Positions 39,989 to 52,111 of a stretch of DNA of 64,000 nucleotides are shown here, one piece after another; positions within the stretch are counted from its first letter, which is position 1; each line of letters begins with the position of its first letter. This DNA is from Undaria pinnatifida. Lineage: Eukaryota > Sar > Phaeophyceae > Laminariales > Alariaceae. The stretch is from positions 14,097,665 to 14,161,664 of the forward strand of contig JABAKD010000013.1 of the NCBI GenBank assembly GCA_012845835.1, given 5' to 3'. Both the position numbers and the translations under genes were made by a program. The notes under the pieces were generated by a model. The model did not search any database. It worked only from the letters and a program-made list of their open reading frames with translations, and had not been told where the DNA came from.

Positions 39989-42900
39989 GCCTGAAGAAGT
40001 AATGCCCTTCAAATGTGGCCCAATGGCGGACTTAGAGTTCACGAAGCGCGGGGCCGACCTCTGCATCAAGGCGATGGGGAGCAGCGAGGCAGTGACCGAG
40101 GGGCCGGCCAACGGACGTACCAAGGTACAGGCCAACAAACACTCCGAAGGACCGACCAACGGACAGTTCGAGGGACATGCTAACGGGCATACCGAAGGTC
40201 ACGCCAACGGGCATACCGAGGGACAAACCAATGGACACGCCGAGGGACACGCCAACGGTCATACCGAGGTGTCAAAACCGACGTCAAAGCAGCCCCTCCG
40301 TGCCCTGGATGTCGGGTGCTCTGTTGGAGGGGTCACGTTCGAGCTGACGAAAGGGTTTGAGGAGGTAAGTGACGGGGAGGGGGGGAGGGGGGGATTTTGA
40401 CTTAGTCTGATGGTGACTCAACCGGGTGAACATCTGAGGAAAACCCGCAGCCTGAAGTGGCGCCTACGGTGATTTCACTCGCCTCTTGCGGGTTGTCGCG
40501 TTTGTATCGCCGCGTCCGCGTGGGAGGAGGTCGAGGAGCATCCATATTGTTCGTTGTTGCTCGAGACGGCTGGATTCCTTGAGCGTCTTTTATTGAGTCC
40601 TCGGGTAGGACGAGGCCTCTCCCAAACAGATGGCACAATACCCTTGATAAGAAAGGCCTCTGCTGAAGTATTTTTGGTGTTGGTTAATAAATCACAAGCA
40701 CCTCGTGGCGTAGATATAACCTCTCATATATCGCCGTGGTCCATGCCGCGACATTGCTGTCTCTTTGACCATGATACCGCCCGCAGGTGGTGGGCGTGGA
40801 TTACTCAGCTAGGTTCGTCGAGACTGCCGAAACCATGAGAGTCAAGGGAAGGTACGATGCTGGAAAACCGCGTCGCCTTTCATACACGCTTGATCAGGAG
40901 AGAATCGAACTCATCCTACATCGTGTTATAACTCTCACGACCATCGCCTGTGAGCGTCTCCTAAAGAATCAGTGTACACCCTCCCCGTCTGACGCAGGCT
41001 CTCTTGGGGCTCGGTCTTTATGTCGACACCAAAACTAGCCGTAGAAGCATCAAACAAAACTCAGACTGCGCCTATGTACGCGCTGAGTCGGGCCGGTAGC
41101 CGTGCCTGTCGAGGTCGGAGACGCTCCCAGAAACTAGCACGTCCCCTCGCTTTTTCGATTATTGGTTTGGTTTGTGGAAACTTTGTCGGGAACACGCAGC
41201 GGGCTAATTAGTAAGAAGGGTGAACAACGCGTCGCGCGAAGCGTTCGGTCAACCTCTGCGAACGCCATGCTGTGGTGATGCTGTCCCTCAAGTTACGGAG
41301 TCTGCGCCCGCCCCGATTCGTCCCAGTTTCAATCTGCCCGGACCTTGTTCATTTTTTTGTGGAACACCCCTTACAGGATGGAGTACCAGTGCCTAGAGCA
41401 GGGATCAGCGACTCTGCGTAGGGAGGCGGTTCTTCCCGCCGGTGCGATTCCCTCTCGAGCTCGGTTTGAGCTAGGGGACGCCTGCGCTCTGGACGTGGAG
41501 ACCCTAGGGTCATTTGACGCCGTCATCGCCAGCAACATTCTCTGTCGGTGCGTGGCACAACAACATACATGTGTATAGCCTGAACCCGGTGACATATACC
41601 TGTAGACTACGTACACATGTGCTTGATTACCGCTGGGCCTTTCAACCCCTGCTGCCGCTGCTAACGAACGAACAACTGCACGTAGTAGTAGGCGAACCAA
41701 TTTTAGCGTTATGGAATGAAATTTAACCAAGATGGATATTCGGTTTCGTCTCACAGCCATGTCCGTGGTGTGTCCTCGCTACGCTGTCGGCTGGCGTGAG
41801 TTCGAGCGCCCTTCGTCTTCGGGAGCACGTTTCACACACGATAAGTGGTGGGATCTGTCACATGGGTAATTATGACGAATGCATCCTGCACTTCCTTGAG
41901 TGCACGCTCAGACTCTCCTATAGACGCTGTTGCTGCTAGTGGTGGGGATATTTGCAAGAATGATGATGGTGAGTATGATGGTAATGATGCTGCTGTTGAT
42001 TATAATGATGATGAAGATGAAGACAACAATCTGATAATGATGATGAGCATGATGATGACAAGGACGATCATGCTGTTATGTTCCGGCGTGTTCTTGCCCC
42101 AGGCTCCAGAAACCTCGGGCGTTTCTGGTGGATCTTGCCGCGCTTGTCAAGCCCGGCGGAGTGGCGGTGGTAATATCGCCGTATTCATGGCAAGCCGAGT
42201 ACACCGACCCCTCTGTAAGAATGGTGGCAGCGATGCGGCGGTAGTTAAGTTGGGCTTGTTAGACCGGTTATGATATGCGCGCCGTGATAGACTGCAAGTT
42301 CCTTCGAGTTGACGAATGACAGGGCGAACAGGTCGGGGGGGGCGGGGGGCGGGGCACCTAGCGGTGTGTTGGAACGAGTGGAAAAGGGAGACGTTTCTGG
42401 GTTATTTTTTAGTGTGGGTGCACCCAAAACGTGACACAAATTACGGACGATATCCAACAACTTCATGACACAAGTTACCGACGGCAAGGGGATTCGTGAC
42501 AAAAAACTCCTAAAACATGATATGTTCACCTGACAGAATCTCGAGACAAAACCAAGCAATAGAGCCTTCTATTCGGCCTTTGGCTTTTTTTTTTTTTTTT
42601 TTTTAATCCTCCGGCGGATGGGGAAAAATAAAGCTTTAGCTCACCACACTTCCGCGTATTTTCATACGCGTCGTGTGTCGATTTAACTCAGTTGCTTTCG
42701 CAGCCCAACGCTAGCTGGCGCACCCTTCGAATCCCATTGTAGCCTTTGGCGCTGGCTTTAGCACGGTCGCTGACACTCAGGCAGCCTCTGCTGCAGGCAT
42801 AGACGAGTGCGGTTGATCCGCATCGAACTATTTCGCTGTGCTCGCTTCTCTGTGGCCATAGTCCATGTCATTTCATGTCACCTTCTTTTTTCCCAAGGGA

Positions 42901-44602
42901 AAGTCGAAAGTCGTCGTACGTTTGGTACGAGGAAACCCGTACGAATGGGCTGAGAACAGCAGTATGTACGACGAGCATGGACACCAACCGACGACATTGG
43001 CAAAACACACAACAGCAGGTGTAGCAGCAGTAGCCTAAGGGCGTAACTTCTAGTACATGCTGCAGCTACCAGTAGCAACAAGAACTACAGCAGATGGCTC
43101 AAAGTGCAGTACGAGCGCCGTTGGCAAGTTAGTCGTACTCGCATCACTCTGTCCAATTTGTAACGACCGATTTATGTTCATGGTAATACAGAAAAAATAT
43201 TACTTTTTCTGTAAGAATGATACGTCGTACGCGCGGAAATTCTGGTGTGCTGCTAGACCGTCGAGCATACCGCAGGTTTACATAAACAAGAGCGAACACA
43301 AGTGCAGGGCACATGGGCCCCCAACACAGAGACACGTGACAACCACGGTCAGCTGTCGAACGCGCAATTGGCCGGTAGGCCGTGTTTTGGTGGGTGTATC
43401 GGAAGTCGGTCATAGTACTCTAGACCGTCGAAAAGCCACGTGACATTTCGTTCTGGTGGCAGACTCGCAAGTAGACTCCCGATTTTTCTTTTTCTTTTCT
43501 TTTTCTTGGCCCCGTGCACCCCTACTACAGAAATGCCCGTTTCCGTAAAAGTGGGTAGATTCGGTTCCCTCAGCAGGGGCACGTAAAACCATCTCCAGCA
43601 AGTACAAGGGTCCAGCGCGGAATCCCTAGAGTGTGCGTCGTTGCCAGACGCGGTGATAATGTTTTACTCTATGTAATGGTGAAATTCCGGCACGGCACCC
43701 TGGAGGAGAGATGCCCGAGTTATGTTGTTACTCTCGACGTCGGGTGTTATTGTGAATGCCTGGTGTTGATCTTCCGTTGACGTACATTTGTTTATTGAAA
43801 ATGGCTCTCTTTCGCGTTTCAGCACTGCAGCTTATGCGAGTTCTGACATTACTTAGCATGGTTGTTAATATTCCCAATACGTCGCATCACGACCCTCTCT
43901 TTAACCGCACCTTGTGCCCGCAACCAGTTTTCGTGTTAAATTAGGTCTCTTCGCCTCTCTCACCGCAACTGCTGGCCGTCCTGAATGCCTTCGCCTGCTT
44001 ATGTTTCGTTGTTTAAAATCCTGCCGTTCTCTAAATTTCAGGAATGGTTGGGAGGTCGTCGAGAGCCCACGAACGGGAACGGAGACAAACAGGGAGCGTT
44101 TATCGACAGCTTCGACGCTGTAAGTGCCATGCCTACACGTTCAGAGAACGGACTGTGCGACAAAGGTTACCTCTTGAATGCTGCAGGGAGCTCTAGCTGC
44201 GATTGTGCTTGGCGTCCCTTGATGAGCAAAGCCTGGCTGTGCTTGTGTCGTATTAGAAGTTCGCTGCTTGTAGTCTCCGGGTTTTGTGCATGCTTCACTT
44301 AAAAACACACTGAAACCAAATCACACGCCACACAGTACGTAACTGGCGCCGGTAAGATTTATGCGGACCCTTCTGGCCTATACCCCCTTCAGTAGCTCAC
44401 CGTAATATATGAAGCAGCCCCCTTCCACCCCCCTCCCTCACTATTGGCTACCTCCGCCGACTGCCAGATTCGGATCATCATGGAAGCCGATGGCAATTTT
44501 CAGCTGGAAGAGCGCTTGCCGATGCCCTTCCTCATTCGCGAACACGCGCGAGAGTTTCAGTGGGGGTGTTCGGACGGATTAGTGTGGCGAAGGATGTCGT
44601 GA
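39989..44602 (+). CDS. OvoA C-terminal-type methyltransferase (4-mercaptohistidine N1-methyltransferase), six exons, 5' partial
   Basis: Exons: 39989-40364, 40787-40851, 41377-41547, 42103-42214, 44042-44119, 44468-44602 (stop TGA). All introns are GT-AG and phases fit (0, 2, 2, 0, 0), giving about 312 residues without a stop. In order: PEEVMPFKCGP; a low-complexity insert of five 8-residue EGHANGHT-type repeats; SAM motif I RALDVGCSVGGVTFEL; VVGVDYSARFVETA; ARFELGDACAL; FDAVIASNILCR; LVKPGGVAVVISPYSWQAEY; EWLGG; and MPFLIREHAREFQWGCSDGL then VWRR at the C-terminus. This motif series is that of the domain that methylates 5-thiohistidine to ovothiol A, an antioxidant; in OvoA it is fused to a sulfoxide synthase. 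Here the upstream exon(s) were not found, so a fused or a stand-alone form are both possible. The acceptor before 39989 (CTTCTTGCCCAG) implies an earlier exon; alternatively translation starts at the in-frame ATG at 39951. Intron 4 carries a family D insertion. Confidence 0.88.
40146..40265 (+). repeat. In-frame 24-bp coding minisatellite, five units
   Basis: Units such as GAGGGACACGCCAACGGTCA plus TACC encode EGHANGHT-like octapeptides. 120 bp is exactly five units, so the frame is kept. It lies between the N-terminal segment and SAM motif I of the methyltransferase. Confidence 0.9.
41958..42080 (+). repeat. GAT-rich microsatellite in intron 3
   Basis: Interrupted GATGATGGTGA / GATGATGAAGAT / ATGATGATGAGC repeats just upstream of the exon 4 acceptor (42102). 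They create an Asp/Asn-rich frame that is intronic. Confidence 0.7.
42576..42745 (-). mobile_element. 5'-truncated family D insertion in intron 4
   Basis: Poly(T) about 42585-42604, AATCCTCCGGCGGATGGGG, then the family sequence to GGCGCACCCTTCGAATCCCA and TTGTAG. It is antisense to the gene and avoids both splice sites. Confidence 0.8.
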
Positions 44603-44995
44603 TTGCGCCCGAGCTTCGCTGGCTATTGCTGCGACGTTAGGAGTGCCGGCAGGCAGGGCGGGTTTCAGGTTCCGCTGTTGCGTTGTGCTGTCATGTGGTT
44701 TACATCTGTTCTAACCGTAGCGAGAAGTCATACCGTGGCACACGGAGATGAGGGGCTCTGGTCATGTCAGTTTCCGCAACTCGCCGTTGGTATTTTAGTG
44801 GGATTTTCGTGTGGAAATGCTGCTGTTGGCAGAAGTGCCCTATTATCCCCTTTACAACTGAAAACCCGTTTTGGGGGGCAAAATTACTTGGATTTAGTAT
44901 AGAGAGGGGTTTGGGGGCTCTAAAGGGGTTAATTAAGGAGAACAGAAAACTATGGAGAGCCCGCGGTTTTCTGGTATATGAAGCTTTTAAAGGGA
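44603..44995. other. 3' flank of the methyltransferase gene
   Basis: No second gene recognised. No clear AATAAA signal was found close to the stop. Confidence 0.4.
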
Positions 44996-45480
44996 CGTTT
45001 CAATTGGTGGAAAATCCCTGTATGATGCGTGAAGTCATCCACGTTGACGTAACTTTTTGTTCGAAGACGTTTCGACGTGGTTGACGCCATCGCAGTTTAG
45101 TACTACACCACGTGGTATGGAAGGGTTTAGATGAGTGAAAAATCTCCGGGGGACACGCGATATCGTCCACGGTGACGTCACTGTCTGTCCATGGAGGGTT
45201 TTTGCCATGGATGACAGTAGATAATTTTACGTCCGTAGGTTCTCATTGACTCAGTTTTTTTAATGAGATTAGTACCTTCAATAGCGGAAAGTCAGATGGC
45301 ACGTGACGCCATGCAGGGTGACGTCACTCTCTACTCGTGGATGACGTCAACGAAGTTTTATGGCTGGTCGACTCTTTATAGGAGGGTTGAGCTTTGTGAA
45401 ATATCCCTGGATGGCACGTGATATCATCCTCCGGGACGTCACGTTCTGTTCATGGAGTTTTTGTGGACTTGGATGACATA
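44996..45480. repeat. Diverged tandem units rich in CACGTG and TGACGTCA palindromes
   Basis: About four units share TGGATGGCACGTGATATCAT, GTGACGTCACT.TCTGT and CATGGA.GTTTTTG. A related unit lies at 47450-47535 (CCTGGATGACCCGTGATGTC, GTGGCGTCACATTCTGTTCG). The palindromes resemble bZIP/bHLH sites but are part of the repeat unit. Confidence 0.65.
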
Positions 45481-45574
45481 CAAACTTATTTGCCCGCAAT
45501 TGGCTGGTCTGTCTGTAACTGATAAGTGATAATGCTGGAAAATTCCAGGACTTCATATGGGCCAGGTGAAACTC

Positions 45575-45800
45575 GCGGGTCGGTTGGGGTCCAGCTGACC
45601 GGAACCGACCCGCGAAAATTTCGAGGCGTCTTGACCAGACTCGCCCCGACTCGTGACATTTTGAAAGCTTCCTGACCCGACCCGACCCGCGAGATTTAGA
45701 AAGTAAAGCTTGTTGACCCGACCCGACTCATCACACCCCGAATGACCCGTGAGGTGCGGATTTCATGCGGATCGGGTCGACTGGACCCTTGATATGTCTC
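45575..45800. repeat. GACCCGACCCG-rich array 1
   Basis: Repeated TTGACCCGACCCGAC, CTGACCCGACCCGACCCGCG and AGATTTAGAAAG, spaced about 40 bp. It resembles the array at 47230-47440. Confidence 0.7.
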
Positions 45801-46059
45801 ACGGGTCAAAGTCGAAAAGTCACGGCGCAAACACGTCTGGATATATGTGTACCTTGGTCGGTTGGTTGGTCCTTGGTCCCTCATACTTTTCCCAGGATGT
45901 CGTGCTCTCTGGGTTTTCACCGGCTTTGTTTGCAGCATTATTATGTGGTGTGCACGCCAATTATGATAAAGAGACCGCAACCCACGAATGGGCAATCAGT
46001 CACGCCCGTAGCGTTAGACCACCGGGTCCACGCGACGAGCAACCCGATGAGTAAGCTAG

Positions 46060-46790
46060 TTTCTATGCAGTCTCCGGCCCCGGCAAGCAGCCTAGCTGAG
46101 CCGCCTCCGGCAAGCCCACAACTGGGGCGGTGGATCTGTCGGCAGGGGCTGCGATCTGCGAGGGTGCGTTGTCTGCTGCTGGTGCTTGCTGCTGCTGTGA
46201 TGCTGCTGCTGCTGCTGCTTCGACGACGACTGCTCCTAACCCACGCTACGGCAGGGGGGTTCACCTATGGCGGCTTTGTTTGCAGTGGCTCGATGCTGTT
46301 CGCACGAGTGACCACCCTGTTTCTTTGTGATGTTAGGTATCCATGTATGTGGTTAGACTTCGCGATATTGACCAGGATCATATTTGTAATTCACGTTGAG
46401 CTCAAAAAGGAGCCTAAAGTTTATTATCCGTGAAGTACAGAGCCACTCGAGTGCGAGTATGGTAACATAGCTCAAACCCGGCATTGAAAATGCGTGTACC
46501 CCGCCTATAGCGTAGCGTTGACCTCTTGCTTTTTTACGTTTGGTCACATTTCGTATTTGGTGTGATTCTTGAGCCAGCTACGAGCACTGTCTCTATCTAC
46601 GCAGTCTCCGGCAAGCAGCCTAGCTGGGCCGCCTCCGGCGGCAAGCCCACGACTGGGACGGTGGATCTGTCAGCAGGGGCTGAGATCCGCGAGGATCCGG
46701 GGTCTGCTGTTGGTGCTTGCTGCTGACAGTGCTGCTGCCGCTGCAACTGCTGCTTCGACGGCGACTGCCCTTGCCTTTTTACGTTTGGTC
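46060..46790 (+). repeat. Direct duplication of a GCTGCTGCT-rich segment
   Basis: GCAGTCTCCGG, CCCGGCAAGCAGCCTAGCTG, GGGCGGTGGATCTGTCGGCA and GGTGCTTGCTGCTG occur at about 46068-46230 and again at 46598-46760. The second copy is bracketed by TTTTTACGTTTGGTCACATT at 46531 and 46776. Short frames translate as an Ala/Gly/Ser-rich peptide (KPTTG.VDLSAGA) in both copies; it could be exonic but is unrecognised. Confidence 0.65.
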
Positions 46791-47109
46791 ACATTTCAAA
46801 ATTCTTACTGGGTATCCAATGTGTACGTCTACGTCGTACATGGGTTCTTATGCCGCGGTTTGTCGCATTCATTGTTGCACCTTGCAATACAGCAAGAGTT
46901 TGTGGCGTGGCTTGTTTTAGTGGACTTGAAAGAATTACAATATATACAATATACCTGGTGGTACCTGAATAATACTCACTACGGCTTCATCAGACACGGG
47001 TATTCGCGTAGTAATAGTAATCATTTATGCCTGGTACGAGAAGTTGCTGTCTGTAGTTGGTGTTTCTGGAGGCTATGATTACCTACGATCGGAGTATCGG
47101 GACGAGAGG

Positions 47110-47470
47110 CTTTCATGCAGGTAGCGGCAAGTTAAGCGGGTCGGATACGCGTCTCCGACCCGCGAGGCGCCGGCACGACAAGGACCCTCCAGCAGGCAGC
47201 TGCAAGTTTGAAAAATGTGAATCCGCAAACCAGAGCCGCGGGTCCGACCCGCGGGTCAGCCGAAAAAAAACTCGCTGCTCATGGTGACTTGATCCGCGAG
47301 TGACCCGTATCTGGCGGGTCGTGACCCGGCCCGACCCGCAAGATTTTAAAATCCCTTGACCCGACCCCACCCGTGAGATTTAAAACACAATGACCCGACC
47401 CGCAACACTTTGAAAAAACCCTGACCCGTGAAAAGCCCTGGAAAATTCCTGGATGACCCGTGATGTCGCC
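47110..47470. repeat. GACCCGACCCG-rich array 2
   Basis: CGGGTCCGACCCGCGGGTC, CGTGACCCGGCCCGACCCGC, AAGATTTTAAAATCC, TTGACCCGACCCCACCCGTG and AGATTTAAAACACAATGACC. Same unit as array 1. Confidence 0.7.
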
Positions 47471-47539
47471 TTCCAAAGTGGCGTCACATTCTGTTCGTGG
47501 ACGTTTGGCCGTAGATTATGTCATAGCAGTTTAGTTGGT

Positions 47540-49120
47540 GATTATGTCAAGCGCGCCCCGAGGGAGACGCAGGGTTGTCGGTGTTGGGAAGCGCTCTCTT
47601 CGTAAGTTTGAAGGTCGGATGGCCTGGCCACCCCGCGGTTGAATGATACTATTTTTATCGTTGTGTTAAGAGCGCAGATCAAGGGCTTTATTAAAAATTT
47701 TGTCGTCCCAAATCACGAAACATTAAACTAAACCATAAGAACTCCTGAGGTCTGCGCAAACCCTCTACAACATTAAACTTTTTTTACTGTTCAGGCCAAA
47801 CTAGCATCCTCCCCGGTTCTGCACAGCGATGCCGAGCCTCGAGGTCAGAATAGCACCATGCCAAGACAGGACCAAATATCAAACAGTAGTTACAGTTTCA
47901 GAGGAAACCTCGACGTCGGGCAATAAAGAGCAAAAAAACACATATACTCCAAACCATTCCAATCCAAGCAAAGGCCGCATTTCAAACCGTACCACATTCC
48001 AGACCAGATCACACCATGCCGGCATATAATATTATACCAAACCATCTCGTTTCCCGCACGATACTGGACAACACCATACTAATGCACACCATCTCATTTC
48101 CCGCACGATACCGGATCATACCATGATATACCGCACCATCTGGCTTCCCGCCCGGGTTGCTCTGCATAAGACTAAACCACTTCTCACCAACTCCAGCTTC
48201 GACATAATTAAGGTCACTTGTGATAAGAAAGAAAAAGGATAGTTTGGAAAGGTCGCTTGAGGCCCAAGAGAGAAGAAGAAGGGAAAGAAGGGAGAGAAGG
48301 GAGAGTGACCATGGTGGGTTGCATCACCACTTGATCATCACGGAACAATGCCCATAGTCCTGTAGAATACCGGGACGACAACGGGGCAACCTTAACATAC
48401 TCAAATCTACGTTTATATTTAAGTTCCACCGAAGATTCAACGTAAGATTCAACTGCATAAATATCTTATTCGTGCGAATACACGGCTCGAATAGACTGCG
48501 CATTAACATATATTTGAATCCAATGCCCATACTCTCAACAAACTGTAGCTCTCTAACGACGTGGTTCGCGCACGAATGTTCTTGTGTTTCGATAAGAGCT
48601 ACGAGTGTTCCCAGCCAAAGCCATTGCCCCTTCGTAATCTTCGCGGCCGCGTGATCCGTGTAGTAACGGGCAGATAAAGGATAACACTGTCCCCGTGAAC
48701 AAGACCTCCTTCACCTTGGGTGACGTACTCTGCCTCTGCGTGCTACTTGCCCAAGGCACGGCCGCATTCCCCAGGATAGCTGCCGTCCCCGATACCAAAC
48801 ACCTGTCGTTAGACTCGTCGGCGTGGCTGGCATCACTCTATGCAGTCGAAACCAATCCTGAAACCCGGTCAGTCCTCATTCCCAAGTTCCGCGAAGGCAT
48901 GCCATAATCTTGATGTCATATGACTGTTTCTTTTTTTGAGTGGCGTGCGACAGCCAGAGCACGTCGCACAGCTTGCGAGATGTCTAGCCCCTACTGTATT
49001 CACGGTCGACAAACACATTGATAAGGAGCCGCGCACCGTTTTTTTATGCGTTTTTTGTTTGCTCGAGCAAAAATAGCAGTAAAAAATATGTATATCAGCA
49101 GAAGCCATGCCAATTCTAGG
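47540..49120. other. Mostly unrecognised; short tandem repeat and a possible secreted-peptide ORF
   Basis: 48040-48150 holds three units of ACCATCTCRTTTCCCGCACG plus ATAC. The 70-residue frame 48695-48907 (+) has an N-terminal hydrophobic stretch (DVLCLCVLLAQGTAAFP) like a signal peptide, but it has no homolog I know. Confidence 0.4.
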
Positions 49121-49124
49121 ATAT

Positions 49125-49265
49125 ACAAGGGTTCCGCATGGGTAGGGCAGGGCAGCACTTCGACTTGTTCGATTCAATATTCGATAGAGTAAAATCCGTT
49201 ACCACACAACACATAGTCTACGCATGTAGAACGTAAAGTAATGCCAAGAGATTGATATAGACCAA
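49125..49265. repeat. GGGCAGGGCAGCAC repeat, third unit
   Basis: GGGTTCCGCATGGGTAGGGC, AGGGCAGCACTTC, GTTCGATTCAATATT and AAAGTAATGCCAAGAG match the units at 13485-13800. Confidence 0.55.
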
Positions 49266-49269
49266 CAGT

Positions 49270-49870
49270 GGACTACTTTCTTCTTCTGTCGTTTCCTCCG
49301 TTTCTCCGTTCTTACGTGAATCCGATTCCGAGCTTCATATATATTTCGATTGGATAAATCCGAGCCCACGCAGACTACCCCTCTAGTCTGGGCACGAAGA
49401 GACGTCCCGAGTGCGTTTCTTGACGTTTCGACTCAACCAAGCATCCAGGGCCAGCAGAGGGATGGCCAAATGTTTGCTGCATGTTCCCAAAATACTGACA
49501 GGCGCGCACTGAGCCAGCTTCTGCTACTACATGCATGATACAATGGTACCATAACATCTAGATCCGAGGCTCGCAGACCGCCTGTGTCTCTATGTGTATA
49601 GTGATCGCGGAGAGACTTGCTGGCGGTAGTCTAGGTGTGAAGCACGGTGTCGCTGCCTTCGTCAGTCAATTCCTCGAATGCTATTATAATAATGCTGTTA
49701 CTTGTTGCTGTAGACCACTCTCGTCTGATCGATGCAATATTAGTAGTATGCGATAGCTCTGATTTAAGGATTTGGGTAGTTGAGAATTTCAGGCTCGATC
49801 GAGTTTTAGGCGGAAACAAAAACATATAATACCTGGTGTGGCCTTTTCGTCTGATTGCTGGTCGCTCACT
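49270..49870. other. No recognised feature
   Basis: Short frames only (60-64 residues), without motifs. Confidence 0.35.
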
Positions 49871-49879
49871 GGCCAGAGA

Positions 49880-50480
49880 TCGTGCAAAAAGTAACCGTCA
49901 TCTGGGGACAATAGGGTCCATTCCCAGCATCATAATCCATTCACATATATCAAACTCCGACAACCCGGGAACGAACACGGATATATCACCAGGATTGATA
50001 CCTCCCCGCACAGTGTGCAAATCCCCAGTGTCACCAACCGACCGATCTCTATTGGTTGGGGTTCGCATATTGTAGAGCCAGCTCCACCCGGAGACGACAG
50101 GGTCCCATCCCCGGCCCAGGGGTCATACAAAATTAGACAAACGCGGGAAGAAAACCGAGTTCTCTCGGGTCGACACCGCCCCCAAAGGTGTGGAAACCCC
50201 AGTTCTATTGGCTGGAATCGCCGATTGGTTCCAGATCCACAGCGGCCTCCCACCCTAGTAGGAGGATGATAGAGGCTCACCAACCGATTGGGGGCAGTTT
50301 GGTCGCACACGGGCGAGATTGGGCCCCATCCGAGGTTCAGAAATCCTCCGAATCTCTACAGCTCCGACAACGCGGAAACTATAACGATGATCTCCCAGGA
50401 CCTCTCCACACGGTGTGTCAACCCCGACTCCATTGGCTTGTTTCTCGTGATTGGCTGGTGGGCTTTGACCCAATAAGCTC
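49880..50480 (-). repeat. Family H array, about 170-230-bp units
   Basis: Units share CACACGGTGTG or CACAGTGTGCAAA, then CCCCAGT, C(T/C)ATTGG.T(G/T), GATTGG and a GACAGGGTCCCATCCCC-type block. They repeat at about 50008, 50176 and 50402. The same family runs on the plus strand at 60590-61110. Confidence 0.6.
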
Positions 50481-50559
50481 ACAATTATTTCGACCGAGTC
50501 GGGTTTTCCCGCATACTTCTCGCATACGGCAAACGTTTGCAATGCGAGCGCAGTTCAAT

Positions 50560-51369
50560 GAGTTATTTACATAATAGGTCGCACAAAAAGACGATTTTGA
50601 GCCTATATATATGAGGTTGGCGTGCCGAGCAAGCACGCTCAAAGTGAGGATGAGAAACACTTGAACAGCAACAACATCACCAAACGCAATATAAATGGGC
50701 GAATTAGAGCCATTTGTATGCAGGATTCAGGCCCCCCCCGGTTATAAGCACAATTAATTTCAAACAGAAATGGGGTGTTGAAAGAAAAACGGCATAATAG
50801 TATGTGGAACTAAGCCTGGCACGACTTGAGCATAATATAATACCCCTTTTGTTTCTTCTCTGTCTTTTCTTTTGATTGTTTCTTTTTTCCAATTGACTTT
50901 CGTCTGACGTGCGTATGCGTCGTGATGGGTACCACGAGATATTTGTGCAGAAGATCCTTATTTTTATGATACTGCTATATCGTCTATTGCTGTGGCGCAC
51001 AGGAGATATTGCCTATTACTCTGTATCATCGGCTAATTCCTGGCGAACACGAGATGACATTTTCAAGAAGATCTTTATATTTTACTATGCTGTCACCAAT
51101 TAATTCCCGGCGCACACGATGTATTGACCAGCAACAACAACAGTCAGTAGCCAGCGCAATTCTTGCAACCACACAACAAAGCGTTCGAAATTCTACTACC
51201 TTGAGAATCACACGTACCTTTAGAACAGAAGCGCATCCACCTTTCGTTTGTGGGGATAAATACACATGGAATTAGTGTGGGATATTTATTGTGCGGCCCT
51301 GAAAGATAAATCGTGGATTGTGGACCAATATATAAGGAACATTTCTTTGGGGTGGCGATGAAAAAGACT
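50560..51369. other. Unrecognised sequence with a small family A fragment
   Basis: TTTTTTCCAATTGACTTTCG and CGTGCGTATGCGTCGTGATG at 50880-50926 match family A. Two units sharing CAGAAGATC, TTTATATT, GCTGT and CCTGGCG.ACACGA lie at about 50945-51115. Confidence 0.4.
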
Positions 51370-52111
51370 GACAAAACATTGTTTCTCTGCGATTTTAAAA
51401 GCGACTCCGTTCGTTGTGTTTATTTTCTATTTTCATGGTCTGGCCTGTCTTGTCGTGTTTTCGTACCCGGTACGCTAGCGTTGCACTTGCTTTATACCTT
51501 AATTAATTGCGACTGTTCAGTTTACTTTGTCTCACAGTCTGTGGCTAAAAAATAATACTGTTCATCTATCTAAAATGAAAAATCAGCACAGACACTGGGT
51601 GTCATGATGTTGTTGGGTAGGGAACGCCCCCCCTCGAAGACAACGAACGTTCGAACAATGGTATTTAACCGTGAAATCCGATATCGAAAAGCAACGACAC
51701 AGCAGTCGTACGACCATAGGCCAAACGCTTCGAGGTATGGCCATGAAAAAAGTGTGGTGAGGACGAAATAAGAAACCAATTTGGAAATGATGCCAACTTG
51801 GAAATAAATGTTTTCCGTTATGTTTTTTTCGTTCAAGCCCTGCATATGCCAAGATCCAAGAATGGCTCGGGCGTATACCGCCCAAAATACAAAAACCTGT
51901 GCACTTCTCGCTTGTCTCGCTCAGCTCACTTAGACGATCTCGGCCAGGTGCGGAACGGATACGGCAGGGCGAGGGGCGTTTGAGCCGCCCTCAGAAGACT
52001 GCGCTCGAACAAAGCGATTTGACCGAGAAATTCCAGTTCCGAGACCCCATACTGAGGCCGACACGAAAAAACTCCTGGCCGAATCCCCCAAAAAAGAATG
52101 ATCATATATAA

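Noticed and set aside
41845-42273. 142-residue Asp-rich ORF
   Set aside because: It spans intron 3 of the methyltransferase; only its 3' end overlaps exon 4, in another frame, and the Asp run is the GAT microsatellite.
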